Made by a program: the position numbers and the translations under genes
Shown: positions 10,486-23,165 of the stretch, one piece after another
How the letters are laid out: each line of letters opens with the position of its first letter
Position numbering within the stretch: the first letter of the stretch is position 1
Notes under the pieces: model-generated
The model's database searches: none
Seen by the model: the letters and a program-made list of their open reading frames with translations, nothing else
What the model was told of the DNA's origin: nothing
DNA from: Ricordea florida
Lineage: Eukaryota; Cnidaria; Anthozoa; Corallimorpharia; Ricordeidae
Direction of reading: 5' to 3'
Assembly (NCBI GenBank): GCA_949710005.1
Contig: OX453272.1
Location: 21,502,914-21,566,913, forward strand
DNA: 64,000 nucleotides

Positions 10486-13135
10486 CTATATTTTAAAGGT
10501 GTCCGTTCGCAGGCCAGGTTACCTGGCAATAGTAACGCACTTGAGAACTGCTGAATTTCCGCCATTATTCGGTGATGCCTTTTTGAAAGTAATGTAAATT
10601 TTGTGGAAATCGATTTCACTCGTCCTGGAAGTACATCCCAGCAAGATGATCTCCGAGATATTCAAGAAATATTAGCACGAGATCGTCGCCGAGTAAGTTC
10701 GAATACCGTGAAAATCAACACGGGGAAAGCACGACTCAAAGCCGGGATAGAGAAACGACAGCAGGGAGAATAACAACAGCCAAGACAACAACTGCTCGCT
10801 CCAGAAAAAGGCAAACGAAACAGCAGGGAAAAGGACTAGGAATTCAATCTAGTTAGTTTTGAATTTGAATGTGTTATTGATGGAAATACAGGACATGAGT
10901 GAACGATTACATAACGAAATATATTGGCGTAGTACATTTAGCAAAACGACTTAGAAGGGACACCAAGTAAGAACGACTTCAACGATTGGAGATATCTCTG
11001 GAAAATAATTCTATTAGTCTAAAAACGGAATCGGAAGACGACCAACAGATTACAAGAGAATGTAAATAGGTATTTTTCATAATAAAACGATAGCGTTACC
11101 AGTTTGAAGTAATTCCCAACACAGAGAGTTGCAGTTGTTATAGCAATCATTTATAACGATGTCATCTGATATCATTGCAACAGTGAAAATATTGTAAATT
11201 TTCTTGATCTAGCAGTTCTGTTAAACATTTTCAACAGAATATATACCCTGTGTCACTATAAAGTACTGGTTCTGCAATATTATCAGTGATCAATGCGATC
11301 ATTTCAAAATAAAGCAAATGTGATTACTGAATTCTGAGTAGTATTTCTCTTTGCTATATATATATGTATGTATTCTCTGATTGAAAGGTTTCAATAATAT
11401 TGCGTAGAGACAACAAGTTTCATAGCCTTTTCACAATGGGTCAGTTTTACCTTAGAGTGCAATGACCCCCCCCTCCCCTGATAATATTGCTATCTAGAAC
11501 CTCTGCCCTTTTTTCACAAATGAAATGTTCATTCAAGCCTTAATTTGAAAAGTTAGACATAACATATTAACTTTGTTACTTTCTGCTGTTTACTTTATTT
11601 TTATGATCATCATGTCAAATATCAATATTTCATAACAACCACAACATACAGTTAACCTTTTACACTGGAAAAACTTTATAAAGAAGAAAATAAATTTTGT
11701 AATGCCAAAATGTTTATGATCTTTCTCATATATTCATTGCAAGTGTGCTGTATGTAGTAACAATTAAGTGTTTCAAGTTTCCTAAATGCCCTATGCTTTC
11801 AATGATTTTCCACACAAAATTTATAGACAAATGACTGCACTAGATTCTAAGCCTTAAAGAAGAAATGGTATTGTTTGGTGCTGTTTTGATTACTACCACC
11901 TCTTATGGAAAGCCTATTAAGAAGATTTTTGTATTGCTTGTAGTAGTAGACTAACAATACCTTTACTAAGATTAGGACATGCATCCCACCCCATAAAAAT
12001 ATATTATGTTAACGTAAAAACTATAACAATAATAATAATATCAATACCAGTAATAATAATAGTAATGATAATAATAATGATAATAATATAATGATAGTGC
12101 TTCTCGTTACTATATGTCATTGGTTACAAGTTCAATACCTTTGCCTGCCATGACTTTTTTGATGAAATACCATGCGTATATTAAATCTTTCTTCTGCAGT
12201 TTTTATTATAGAAATTTTCATGTATTCAAAATAATATACTATTCTCTGGTTGGTTATGGATATTTTGCCTGTTTCTGTAACAGCACAATTAAACTTTCAT
12301 GTGGTATACACTTTTGACTGATTGATGTTGATTTAACATTATTTTTTACAGGACTATGTAGTGCAGCAATCTTTATCAACATATTAAGATTTCAATAACT
12401 CTTTCTTACATGTATTGTTTTTATGAGATGACCTAAAAATAGCACGACCACATACTATACAGTCGGCACTCACTATTACCAAACCTTTATTTAAAGTTTT
12501 TGTAGAATCCAATTGTTTTACCCACAATTTTTATTTTATGTAATGACATTGTATCTCACACTTCTGTTGATATAATAACAAAAAACATAAATAAAAAATA
12601 ATTGGAGCATTCAACTCATCCTCGGTGTAAGAACATATTGTGTTTAAAAGTGATGTACAACAAAGAAGACAAAGCAGTAGACTCAGACTAAGAAAATAAA
12701 ACTAAAAAAAAAAAAACACAGGTTCTTACACCGTGGTAAACACAAGCATTCATATCAACTCTTCAAAATTTCACCTGCAAAAGATTTACAATCATTTTCA
12801 ATTTGTGTTAAGTGAATATTATTGCGATACCTCATCGACTCTGTATTCCCTGTCAAGAGAATCAATAATAATTTTACTTCTATTCCCTCTGGTGCACTCT
12901 CAGTGGCAGTGAAAGAGCTAAATAAAGGTCAATTTTTAAGCACTCTGTTGTGCAGTATACTGATCATGTAATTTGCACCAGGTGTCACTAATTGTGTACC
13001 AAACACAGCTTAACAAATAAAATAATGGGGATTACCCTAACATGAAAAATATCAAATAAAAAATAAAATATAAAAGCATTGTGACTTCTTCAAAAACTAG
13101 CTTCGCGAGGTTTTTGCGGGAGTCGTATTTCTAGT
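10345..13135 (+). mobile_element. Helitron2 copy B, non-autonomous
   Basis: A complete terminal structure: 5' TCCTCGCAAAGCGAGG after a host T, TA-rich tract, decayed N-terminal coding piece, long noncoding 3' region with a TAA/TGA microsatellite (12026-12090), and a 3' end with GCTTCGCGAGG followed about 24 bp later by CTAGT. The Rep and helicase region is missing. Compared with copy C it lacks roughly 200 bp near 12570, where CTGTTGATAT joins AATAACAAAAAAC. The 3' half matches the 3' half of the large copies at 48890-50003. Confidence 0.9.
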
Positions 13136-13147
13136 AATAATAATAAT

Positions 13148-16124
13148 TCCTCGCGAAGCGAGGCCGAAGGCCGAGCGTAGCGAGGTTACTAATCGTGTCG
13201 CTTCCGGTCAGACCACGTGGCTCGCAAGCCCGAGTAAATCGAGCCGAGAGTTTTTATATATGTATATATATATATATATATATATCTATATTTTAAAGGT
13301 GTCCGTTCGCAGGCCAGGTTACCTGGCAATAGTAGCGTATTTGAGAACTCCTGAATTTCCGCCATTTCGAATGCGGTGATGCCTTTTTGAAAGAAATGTA
13401 AATTTTGTGGAAACGGATTTCACTCGTCCTGGAAGTGTATCCCAGCAAGATGATCTCCGAGATATTCAAGAAAGAGTAGCCCGAGATCGTCGCCGAGTAA
13501 GTTCGAACACCGTGAAAATCAACACAAGGAAAGCACGACTCAAAGCAGGGAAAGAGTACGACAGCAGGGCGAATAACAACAGACATCCGTCATCGCAGCA
13601 AAGACAAAAACTGCTCGCTCTAGAAAAAGGCAAACGAAACAGCAGGGAAAAGGACCAGGAATTCAACCAAGTTAGTTTTGAATTTGAATGTGTTATTGAT
13701 AGAAATACAGAACAGGAGTGAACGATTACATAACGAAATATATTAGCGTACTAAATTTAGCAAAACGGCTTAGAAGGGAAACCGAGTAGAAACAACTACA
13801 ACGATTGGAGATGTCTCTGGAAAATAATTATATTAGTCTAAAAACGGAATAGGAAGACGACCAACAGATTACAAGAGAATGTAAGTAGGTATTTTTCATA
13901 ATAAAGCGATAGCGTTTCCATTTTGAAGAAATTCCCAACACAGAGAGTTGCAGTTGTTATAACAATCATTTACAACGATGTGATCTGATATCATTGCAAC
14001 AGTGAAAATATTGTAAATTTTCTTGATCTAGCAGCTATGTTTAGCATTTTCAACAGAATATATACCCAGTGTCACTATAAAGTACTGGTTCTGCAATATC
14101 ATCAGTGATCAATGCGATCATTTGAAAATAAAGCAAATGTTATAACTTACTTCTGAGTAGTATTTCTCTTTGCTATATATATGTATGTATTCTCTGATTG
14201 AAAGGTTTCAATAATATTACGTATAGACAACAAGTTTCATAGCCTTTTCACAATGGGTCAGTTTTACCTTAGAGTTCAATGACCCCCCCCCCCCCCCCCT
14301 GATAATATTGCAATCTAGAAACCTGGCCATTTCCCACAAATAAAATGTTAATTCAAGCCTTAATTAACATATTAACCTTGTTACTTTCTGTTGTTTACTT
14401 CATTTTTATGATGTCAAATATCAATATTTAATAACAACCACAACATACAGTTAACATTTTACATCGGAAACACTATATAAAGAAGAAAATAAATTTTGTA
14501 ATGCCAAAATGTTTATGATCTTTCTCATATATTCATTGCAAGTGTGCTGTATGTAGTAACAAGTGTTTCAAGTTTTCTAAATGCCCTATCCTTTCAATAA
14601 TGATTTTCCACACAAACTTTATAGACAAATGACCGCACTAGATTTCAAGCCTTTAAGAAGAAATGGTATTGTTTGGAGCTGTTTTGATTACTACCACCTC
14701 TGATGGAAAGCCTATTAAGAAGATTTTTGTATTGCTTGCAGTAATAGAGTAACAATACCTTTACAAAGGTTAGGGCATGCATCCCACCCCATAAAAATAT
14801 ATTATGTTAAACGTAAAAAATATAACAATAGTAATAATAATAATATCAATACCAGTAATAATAATAGTAATGATAATAATAATGATAATAATATAATGAT
14901 AGTGCTTCTCATTACTATATGTCATTGGTTACAGTTCAATACCTCTGGCTGCCATGACTTTTTCGATGAAATGCCATCCTTATATTAAATCTTTCTTCTG
15001 CAGTTTTTATAATAGAAATTTGCATATATTCAAAATATTATAACCTTCTCTTGTTGGGTATGGATATTTTGCCTGTTTCTGTAACAGCACAATTAAACTT
15101 TCATGTGGTATATACTTTTAACTGATTGATGTTGATTTCACATTATTTTTTTACAGGAGTACGTAGTGCAGCAATCTTTTTCAACATATTAAGATTTCAA
15201 TAACTCTTTCTTACATGTATTGTTTTTATGAGATGACCTAAAAATAGAACAACCACATACTATACAGTCGGCACTCACTATTACCAAACCTTTATTCAAA
15301 GTTTTTGTAGAATCCAATTGTTTTACCCCCAATTTTTTTTTTTGATGTAATGACATTGTATCTCACACTTCTCTTGATATGGCATCTCTTTTGAGGGAAG
15401 AGGAGTTTTTCTATCTACCACTAGGGGTACCATTGCAACTGAAGAGAGTACACAAATTGAAACATGCACTATTCATAATGCTCTCAATTGTGGATACCTA
15501 GGAATGAAATAATGACTGCAGTAGACAATAAAATATCTAATCAGAAGATTCTTCTTACAATGAATCTCATTCAATTATAACCAAAAAACATAAACAAAAA
15601 ATAATTGGAGCATTCAACTCATTCTCAGTGTAAGAACATATTGTGTTTAAAAGGGATGTACAACAAAGAAGACAAAGCAGTAGAGACTAAGAAAATAAAA
15701 CTAAAAAAAAAACAGGTTTTTACACCATGGTAAACACAAGCATTCATATCAACTCTTCAAGATTTCACCTGCAAAAGATTTACAATCATTTTCAATTTGT
15801 GTTAAGTGAATATTATTGTGGTACTTCATCGACTCTGTATTCCCTGTCAAGATAATAAATAATTTTACTTTTATTCCCTCTGGTGCAATCTCAGTGGCAG
15901 TGAAAGAGCTAAATGAAGGTTAATTTTTAAGCACTGTGTTGACCGGTATACTGATCATGTAATTTGTACCAGGTGTCACTAATTATGTACCAAACACAGC
16001 ATAAGAAATAAAATAATGGGGACTACGCTGATATAAAAAATAAAATATAAAATAAAATATAAAAGCATTGTGACTTCTTCAAAAACTAGCTTCGCGAGGT
16101 TTTTGCGGGAGTCGTATTTCTAGT
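13148..16124 (+). mobile_element. Helitron2 copy C, non-autonomous, tandem to B
   Basis: Has the full 5' end TCCTCGCGAAGCGAGGCCGAAGG, TA tract, a coding remnant (13395-13721), a noncoding 3' region and the 3' end GCTTCGCGAGGTTTTTGCGG...CTAGT. It lies head to tail with copy B, separated by only 12 bp of AAT repeat (13136-13147). It retains the segment near 15380-15560 that copy B has lost. Like A and B it would need Rep/helicase supplied in trans. Confidence 0.9.
13395..13730 (+). pseudogene. Helitron N-terminal coding remnant in copy C
   Basis: The frame contains ETDFTRPGSVSQQDDLRD and then Arg/Glu-rich helix-forming sequence with ARDRRRVS and SSQQRQKLLALEKGKRN. It ends near FECVIDRNTEQE before a stop. 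This matches the N-terminal leader of the intact protein coded at 60207-54190 (ETDFTRPASTSQLEDRRQRI, RQQLLAQRRER, ETECVSDRQRR). It shows that the non-autonomous copies derive from the autonomous family by loss of the middle and the whole catalytic part. Confidence 0.75.
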
Positions 16125-16174
16125 AATGACTTTATTTCAGCATTTCCACAATGAAGTGGCTCTTCATCCAAAAC

Positions 16175-16366
16175 ATTCAAATCAAATCAAATCAAATGTT
16201 GGTTTTTGTGGAGAGGGGAAAAACGGAGTACCCGGTGAAAAACCTCTCGGACCAGAGTGGAGAACCAACAAACTCAGCCCACATATGACACCGAGCCAGG
16301 AATTGAACCCGGGACACATTGGTGGAAGGCGAGCGCTCTCACCACTGCGCCAACCCTGCTCCCCAA
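16175..16366 (-). mobile_element. tRNA-derived SINE
   Basis: On the minus strand the head reads GGTTGGCGCAGTGGTGAGAG, an A-box-like promoter. About 30 bp on comes GGGTTCAATTCC, a B-box-like element. Together they form the internal RNA polymerase III promoter of tRNA-derived SINEs. The body continues with GTCATATGTGGGCTGAG and ends in a short TTTGA-type repeat (seen as CAAATCAAATCAAATC near 16180-16197 on the plus strand). It lies just after Helitron copy C. Confidence 0.75.
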
Positions 16367-16567
16367 ATCGGTTCATGAACAAAGCGCGCTGTAAGTTTTA
16401 CACTGATCTCGTAGCCGAGCACAGTACAAACAAACGGTAATTGTTTCGCATTACTAAGTCGCTATTGTAAGAGCCGTCTGAGGTATCATTTCCAAGGCAT
16501 ATACTTCCAGTTGATCTTGTAAATAGCTTTGCAAAAACTTGACAACATCAATAAGCCTTAAGACGAT

Positions 16568-18122
16568 ATGAGCCTCTCATTGGCGTCAGTTGCGGGGAAT
16601 GCGCTGCTTTTGATGGATTCATGGGTGCTTATCTTTACTAATATGATTGACGTGTCATTTGAATCAGGTAATTTTGCAATCGCCTGGAAGGAGGCATTAT
16701 TAGGACCATTGCTGAAAAACGTGGTCTCGAGATCGCGTTTAAGAATTTTCGACCAGTTAGCAACCTACCTTACGTCTCTAAAGCTCCAATCCGCATATAA
16801 ACAACATCACAGCACAGAGTCGGCGCTGATCAAGGTGAAAAATGACATTATCCATAATATGGAAGCACAAAGGTGACTCTTTTAGTCCTTCTTGATCTTA
16901 GCACTGCATTTGACACCGTTCGGCATAGAGACCCTGCTGAGTCGGCTGAGGTGAAGGTTTGGAGTGGATGGCAAAGCGCTCGACTGGTTCGCGTCATACC
17001 TGGCAGATCGTTAACAACGCGTTGCTGTGAATGGAGGTGTTTCATCTGCCTTTCCACTGAAGTAAGGGGTTCCACAAGGGAGCTGTCTTGGCCCTATCCT
17101 TTTCACAGTCTACTCAAGTAAGCTATTTGACGCAGTTGAAAAGCATTTGCCAAGTGTTTACTGCTACGCTAAGGATTCGCAGTTGTATGTGGCGTTCAGC
17201 CCGAATGTCCTAGGTGACGATGTGATCGGGTTTAACGCTATGCGCGACTGCATTAAAGATCTTAAGGACTGGATGATCAGGGATCAATTAAAGTTGAATG
17301 ACTATAAGACCGAATTCTTACTTATAGGCACCAAACAACAGCTTGGGAAGGTTAACTTTCGTCGTATTACCGTCGGCGACACACATAGAAGCTAAACCTG
17401 AAGTAAGGAATCTTGGGTCATGGTTTGACTCTCATCTTGACATGTCTATCTATATTAGTAAGCAATGTGCCACGGCTTTCTAACATCTACATAACATTGG
17501 CCGTATTCGTAAGTGCTTAAGCCTAGATGCTTCCAAAACTCACGCTTAGACTATTGTTATACTCATTTTATATGGTCTGCATACCACACTTATCAACAAA
17601 GTGCAACGCGTTTTAAGTTCTGCTGGAAGGCTGGTATGTCGCTGCCCACGCCATTGTCACGCCACACCCCTTTTGCGCGAGCTGCTCTGGCTACCGGTCA
17701 GACAGCGAAAACAATACATTTCTTTTCATGTTCAAGTCCATCCAAGAGTTGATTTCACTTAAGAGGCCAGACGCCTATAGGTTAAGATCATCATCTAATG
17801 GTCTCCTACTGGAACCGCCATCTCTTCGAACTAGTAGCCGTCCCTAAATTGTGGAATGCTCTGCCGCATGAAATCCGCTCTATTTTTGACTTTAGTACTT
17901 TCAAGCGCCATCTTAAGACGCACCTGTTTAGCCACGCCGTTTTCTTTTAAATTATATTTATTCGTTTCTTAATTACATTATGAATTATGAATTTAATTTA
18001 TATTGTATATTTTAAATCTTTTAATTTCATCACATGTAAAGCGCATTTGATCATATTTACATGGAAATTGCTCTGTATAAGTTTAAGTTATCATTATTGT
18101 TATTATCATTATTTTTAGTATT
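16568..18122 (+). pseudogene. LINE reverse transcriptase remnant with 3' tail
   Basis: Broken frames give an RT in order: SFESGNFAIAWKEALLGPLL, QSAYKQHHSTESALIKV, LVLLDLSTAFDTV (the catalytic-region Asp), a YDDS-region equivalent near YAKDSQLYVAF (17165, YADD replaced), DYKTEFLLIGT, and finally FSTFKRHLKTHLFSHAV before the stop near 17948. This is the end of a CR1/L2-like LINE. The 3' tail closes with an ATT-rich repeat (18090-18122). Several frameshifts make it inactive. Confidence 0.8.
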
Positions 18123-18619
18123 GTTAACAGAGGCACCAGTTTCAAAGACATTCTCAAAATGTTTTCTGCTGATGTGCATAGAAACGAACAAAAAGTGAAG
18201 AAATATTATTCCTAAGTATATAACAGTGAATGTCTACTGTGTACGAGAAAGAGCATAATATTATCTAACCTCTTAGAAACACAGGTGTGCAGTGGATGGC
18301 CATAACAAGATGTCTAGGTATAAGCGTAGACATCCTATAGAGAAGACGTTTCATTAAGTGACATCACAAACTAGGAGTTTGAGTTAAGAGATGTTCCAAA
18401 GCTGACTCTTTTTCCTGGAGAGACCTAGATACGGGGAGCCTTGAATGGTCTGACATGTACATTCAAAGATGGAAAATTAGAGAAGTTTTGCAAACTGTTC
18501 ATCCTATTGGCTCGGTTATAAGGAGAAGATCGTCTAGTCAGTGTCGGCATTATAGGCTTAACAAACCCAAGCACTAGTGGCACCTGAACTCCAATCACAA
18601 CCTCATTCAGTAGAGACTT

Positions 18620-18865
18620 GTTTTCCATAGTTGTATTGATGGATTTAGTAGATCTGTTGTGGTTTTGAAATATTTCACCAATAATCTTGCAAATACAGTT
18701 TTGCAATGCTTTATTAGAAGTACACAGGAATTTGGTCTTCCTTTTCGTAATAGAGGTAACAGGGGTATAGAGGATGTAGACGTAGCTCGCCTTATAATTC
18801 AGAGCAGTGGGCTTAACGGAGAAAACTTTATTGCTGGTACCATTGGTTTAAAGAATATCAGTTGA
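18620..18865 (+). pseudogene. Integrase-core (rve-like) fragment
   Basis: The frame CIDGFSRSVVVLKYFTNN followed by FIRSTQEFGLPFRNRG and GLNGENFIAG matches the layout of integrase-core proteins that are common and multicopy in cnidarians and fish. In those, IDGFSR supplies the first Asp and a R-x-D-x-G-x-E-N block the second. Here the second block reads RGNRGIED, so the catalytic Asp is lost. The fragment ends after about 80 codons. Sequence up to 19400 holds a short triplication of CACCCTAATGTT near 18955-18985 and no other gene. Confidence 0.5.
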
Positions 18866-19419
18866 ATGAGATCCGCCAACTTGTACGAAATCCTCTTGCT
18901 GATGATGTTAATTACATTACCTTACCATATTCAATTATCTGAGAGAACATTGTTCACCCTAATGTTCACCCTAATGTTCACCCTAGACAATGTCATCTAA
19001 AGGTTAGATGTAAGGGACCTGAGAAAGGCTTCCTTAAATTCTTTATGATTTGATGCTTACATGTATGAAAACTGCAAGGTGCAAGGTCTGGGATTTAAAT
19101 TTTGTGAATCCAAGTTGAGATTCGAGTTTAAACTTTAGACATGTAGTTCCTAGTTTGAGTGCCTGATAAACAGGTGTTAGCCTGACTTGAGTTAATTTGG
19201 AAAGCCCAGTACGGGTAAATCTAACAGTGAATATAAAACTACAACCAACTGTTACTGAACTCAAAAAATAGAAATTTGGAATTAAACTTTAGGTTCCAAC
19301 TCAAACTCAAGTTCTCGCTTAGACTCAAAGTCTTAACAGAAAACTTGTAAAATGTCACACCCTCTGCAAGATTCTAAATTGGTGGGTGTAGCAGTAGTGG
19401 GCGGGGGAGTTTGAATAAT

Positions 19420-19998
19420 TATAATAACTTTATTTAAGTGTCAGGGTAAGTATTTATTTAGCTTACAGAAGCTAATTGGGGACACTGCTATGTTACAATA
19501 GGTTACGATTTAAAGTGTACAATTAAGAATACGAAATTAAGAGTTAATTGGTACACTAAACTACTTTACAATATATGAAAATTTCCAGTATACAATTGTT
19601 TCTAAAATTACAAATACAATATAATACAAGAGAGAAATAAAAACTGATATTTAAGTGCGTAGTTCAAGAATTAAGAAGTGCATATAACACAGTTTGAACA
19701 CGCATCCTCGATTAGAGCACTGAGGTCCTTGTCTCTGATATTCTTTCTAAAATTACTGATGTTATGTCTATTTTTGTCGGTTGCGCTCAGTTTTGACCAA
19801 AGGTAAGGACCAAGGTACCTAATGGAGTGTTTTACATAACGAACTGAAGAGAGACGAGGCAGATCGAAGTCAGCATTTCAAAGGGAATAGCCCTTGTTCG
19901 AATTTCTAAAAAGTTCCATTATGTAGTCAGGTGCAAGGCCGTTTTTCACTTTGAACGTTAAGATCGCGATATCCTGAACACGTCTATTATGAAGGGAG
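19420..19998 (-). pseudogene. LINE 3' end, C-terminus of RT protein
   Basis: On the minus strand, 19671-19998 encodes the end of a LINE RT protein: HNRRVQDIAILTFKVKNGLA, YSL, then an in-frame TGA (probably CGA to TGA), then RYLGPYLWSKL and FRKNIRDKDLSALIEDAC, ending at a stop at 19671-19673. The rest to about 19420 is 3' untranslated sequence. The motif order RRVQDIA..FKVKNGLAPDY..RYLGPYLWSKL is common to abundant invertebrate LINEs. The 5' part is truncated, which is normal for LINE copies. Confidence 0.75.
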
Positions 19999-21089
19999 GG
20001 TAGCTTTGCATGGAAACATTTCTGGTTTATATTTCAAAGGTTCTGAGCATGCTCAACTTGGAAATAAAAGGTCTACAATAACGGTACTTATTAGAAAACT
20101 TATCTCTCCCTTAAACAGGTATATGCAATCATGTAACGTAATATAACCCCATGCCTTTTTATTTAGTATGGGCATAATATTAGAATTCCTACGTTTGAGA
20201 GCTTTTACATGGAGTATGTGTGTTTTGAAGTCTTATTCATATATCTAGTGTAATTTAGTAACTGGAGGATAAGTTGTGATTAGTATTATAAGTAGTAGCA
20301 ACTGTTGTTGGGGTTGGAGTACAAAATAACTTTTTTTAAGAGAGGTATGAATATGTTGTACTAAAACACTTTTTTTCTTGTGTACTCCACTGTTCTCCTG
20401 TGGTATCTGTGAAGAAGGGTTATGAAACAATAAAATGATTCATCATTTGAAAGGCGGTCAAATTTTTGGTGTCCCACTTTGGTTACTTTCTTTCATTCTA
20501 CTTTCATCAAATAGTGTCATCAATTTTGATGATCTGTAAAAAAATTCCCTCACTTATATTGGAAGCTTCAGATGTGTAAACAATGTTATAAGTTGCTTAG
20601 ACAGCATTAGGAGACACGATTACAAATTATTTATTCCAGAAAATGTAAAATTTTATCAGTCAAATCGAAATCTTAGAATTTTGGGGTAATCTGAACCAAT
20701 ACATGTACCTTATTTGTCTATTTCATCCCAAGGTTCAAATAATCTATTCCTCTTACTTTTGACATGCATCCTTTCTCAGTTAGAAATGCTTTACTGGTAT
20801 GACAGTAGTCTCGCTCAAATTGAACAAATGCATGCCCGTTTCTTATACAAAAACTGTAACAACTGAAACTGAACAATTCCATTATTGATAGCAAAGACAT
20901 AACAATACAACTGAAATATTCATTAGGGATGGACCATTAATTTCCAAGAGCAATATTTTGCCAAGCAAAAACAAAGATTTCTTGAAACTTCAGGTTTTGC
21001 ATGACTTTTATGTTTTTACATGTTCAATGTACGCTTATTTTTTGGTGGCCAACTTTGTATAATTAACTTAAGTTAATTGTTGATGTTGC
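19999..21089. other. AT-rich stretch without recognisable gene
   Basis: Nothing with coding character or recognisable repeat structure was seen. Short frames at 20245-20430 and 20718-20900 have compositions expected by chance in AT-rich DNA. Confidence 0.4.
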
Positions 21090-23165
21090 AAGAGCTTGAT
21101 CTCAATGCTGGTGCGCTAGTCGCTTGATTGATTGTAGTGGTTGCAGGATCTATAGGTGGTGGCGAGGGACGAGGAGGCGATCCGGCCCCTACACATGTGG
21201 CAAGCAGACCTACCGGCGTGTGGATACGCCATGGTGCGAACAAACCAGAGTCCCAGCTATGCGTCATACAGCTCCTTGTGGATGGTTCGGGAGAGCCTAT
21301 GGCTAGGGGAATTAGCCCCGAAAGGAAATTCGAAGTGAAGTCTCTAAGACGGCTGGCTGGCGTACATACTTGTCACGTTCCGGCAGATCCTGCATCCTGG
21401 CACGTCCCCACACTTCTTGACCCTGTCTTGCCCCTGGATCGGGACGCGTCAGGACGAGGGAATGAGGCTGACGCTGCCAAAATCTCTCTCATTATAATCC
21501 AAGTTACGCCAAGTCATTTCATCACCATCTTCTCAACCACCTTCCAAGCTCTGTGGCAATGGGCGCGCGGCATAGCAGCAGGTGAGAATATACTGGAAGC
21601 TGCCAGTCGCAAACCTGCATAACAGTCGTCTCAGGGCATTGGGTCGCTCTCTACTGGACCCCTAAGCAGCAGTGTACTTTGGCAGCCCCCTGAGTGGCCA
21701 AGCAGCCCTCTTAAGGATCATTCTGCTTGCAAATGAGGACGGGGCTAGAAAAAATGCCCTAGATAAAGCCTGCTTCACTCACCCTGGCAAGCATACAGCG
21801 GCTGGCGGGGATCCCTCACAAAACTCAAAGACGAAAACACTGGCACTCATGTTATCATGTTAGAATGTGAGAACTCTGCTCGATAACACCAAGGCAGACA
21901 GACCGGAGAGAAGAAATGCTCTTGTCTGGAAAAGCTGGCCAACATTCACGAAGGTCTCAACGACCGCCTCATGAAACTGCAGCTCGCACTAAGTAAAGAG
22001 AGATAGCCACACTGATCAATGTCTATGCTCCTACAATGACAAACCCTGAAGAAACCAAGGACAAGTTCTACGAGGAACTGGAACCATCATCACCACTGTT
22101 TCACAGTCAGATAAGTTTATCGTCATTGGCGACTTCAACGCCTGGACAGAGTAATCTGATAGCAAAAATTAGGGAAATGCAACAGAAATGGCCTCCTGTT
22201 GTCCAGACAAAGCTACCTCCATGTAAGATGCCTGGCTCAGCAAAGCCGACGTGAGCCAAGGCTTTAAACCACCCTGCTCACAATCGAAAGAGAGATCGTA
22301 CAAACAGCGTGCTGAACCACTCAGGGTCTATCAATGACGACAACATCGCACGCTCCCCCAGCTGACTATAAACTTAGATCTTGACATTACCCCTCAGTGG
22401 AAGAGGTTACTTTGGCCTTGAAGAATATGTTCTCTGGGAAAGCCCTCGGCCCTGATGCCATCCCTGCCAAAGTTTCCATGTCACGTGGCCCAAGTCATCT
22501 CACACGCCTAACTGACCTCTAACAGTCCATCTGGCAACAGGAACAGCTACCCCAGGAGAAAATGCCACAATAGTTATCACTTACAAACGCAAAAGCAATC
22601 GACAGGCCTGTGAAAATCACCGCGGCATCTCGCTCCTATCATGCTGGCAAGATCCTGGCACGTTTGCTGCTCAACCGTCTCCATGAGCACCTGGAGCAGG
22701 GTCACCTCCGTGAGAGCCAGTGGTGCTTCCGAGCAAATCGAGGAACCACGGACGTGGTGTTCGCTGCCTGAGAACTCTAGGAGAAGAGCATTTAACAACA
22801 CCAGGATCTTCGAAAAGGTTCACAGAGAGGGGCTCTGAAAGATCATGGGGACATTTTGATGTCCCGAAACGTTCATCACGATAGTCCACCAGTTCCATGG
22901 TGGTATGATGACCCGTATGATGGCCCGTGGTATGATGACGAAGGTGTTATTCCAACTCTTTCCCTGTGACCAACAGAGTCAAATAGGGCTGCGTTCGTGC
23001 CCCGTCGCTGTTTATCATAGCGTTCTCGGCAATACTGGTTGATGCCCTCAGGGATGGCGAATCTGGCATCAACATCAATTACATATCTGATGGTAGCCTG
23101 TTCAACCCCACGCGCCTGCAGGCCGTCATGAATTTATAGGAAACCATTATCAGTAGCCTGTGCAA
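21090..23165 (+). pseudogene. Second LINE: leader ORF, endonuclease and RT pieces
   Basis: 21128-21622 is a 164-codon frame (GEGRGGDPAPTHVASRPTGV, WHVPTLLDPVLPLDRDASG) matching the leader of a widespread non-LTR family. 21860-22240 gives NVRTLLDNTKADRPERR, then INVYAPTMTNPEETKDKF and FIVIGDFNAW, the endonuclease domain. 22560-23100 gives RT pieces (HRGISLL, KAFDTV-region lost, a GVKQGC-like region near 22975, YISDGSLFNPRRLQA near 23080). Frames shift many times. The element is interrupted after about 23165 and its 3' part resumes at 24650. Confidence 0.75.
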
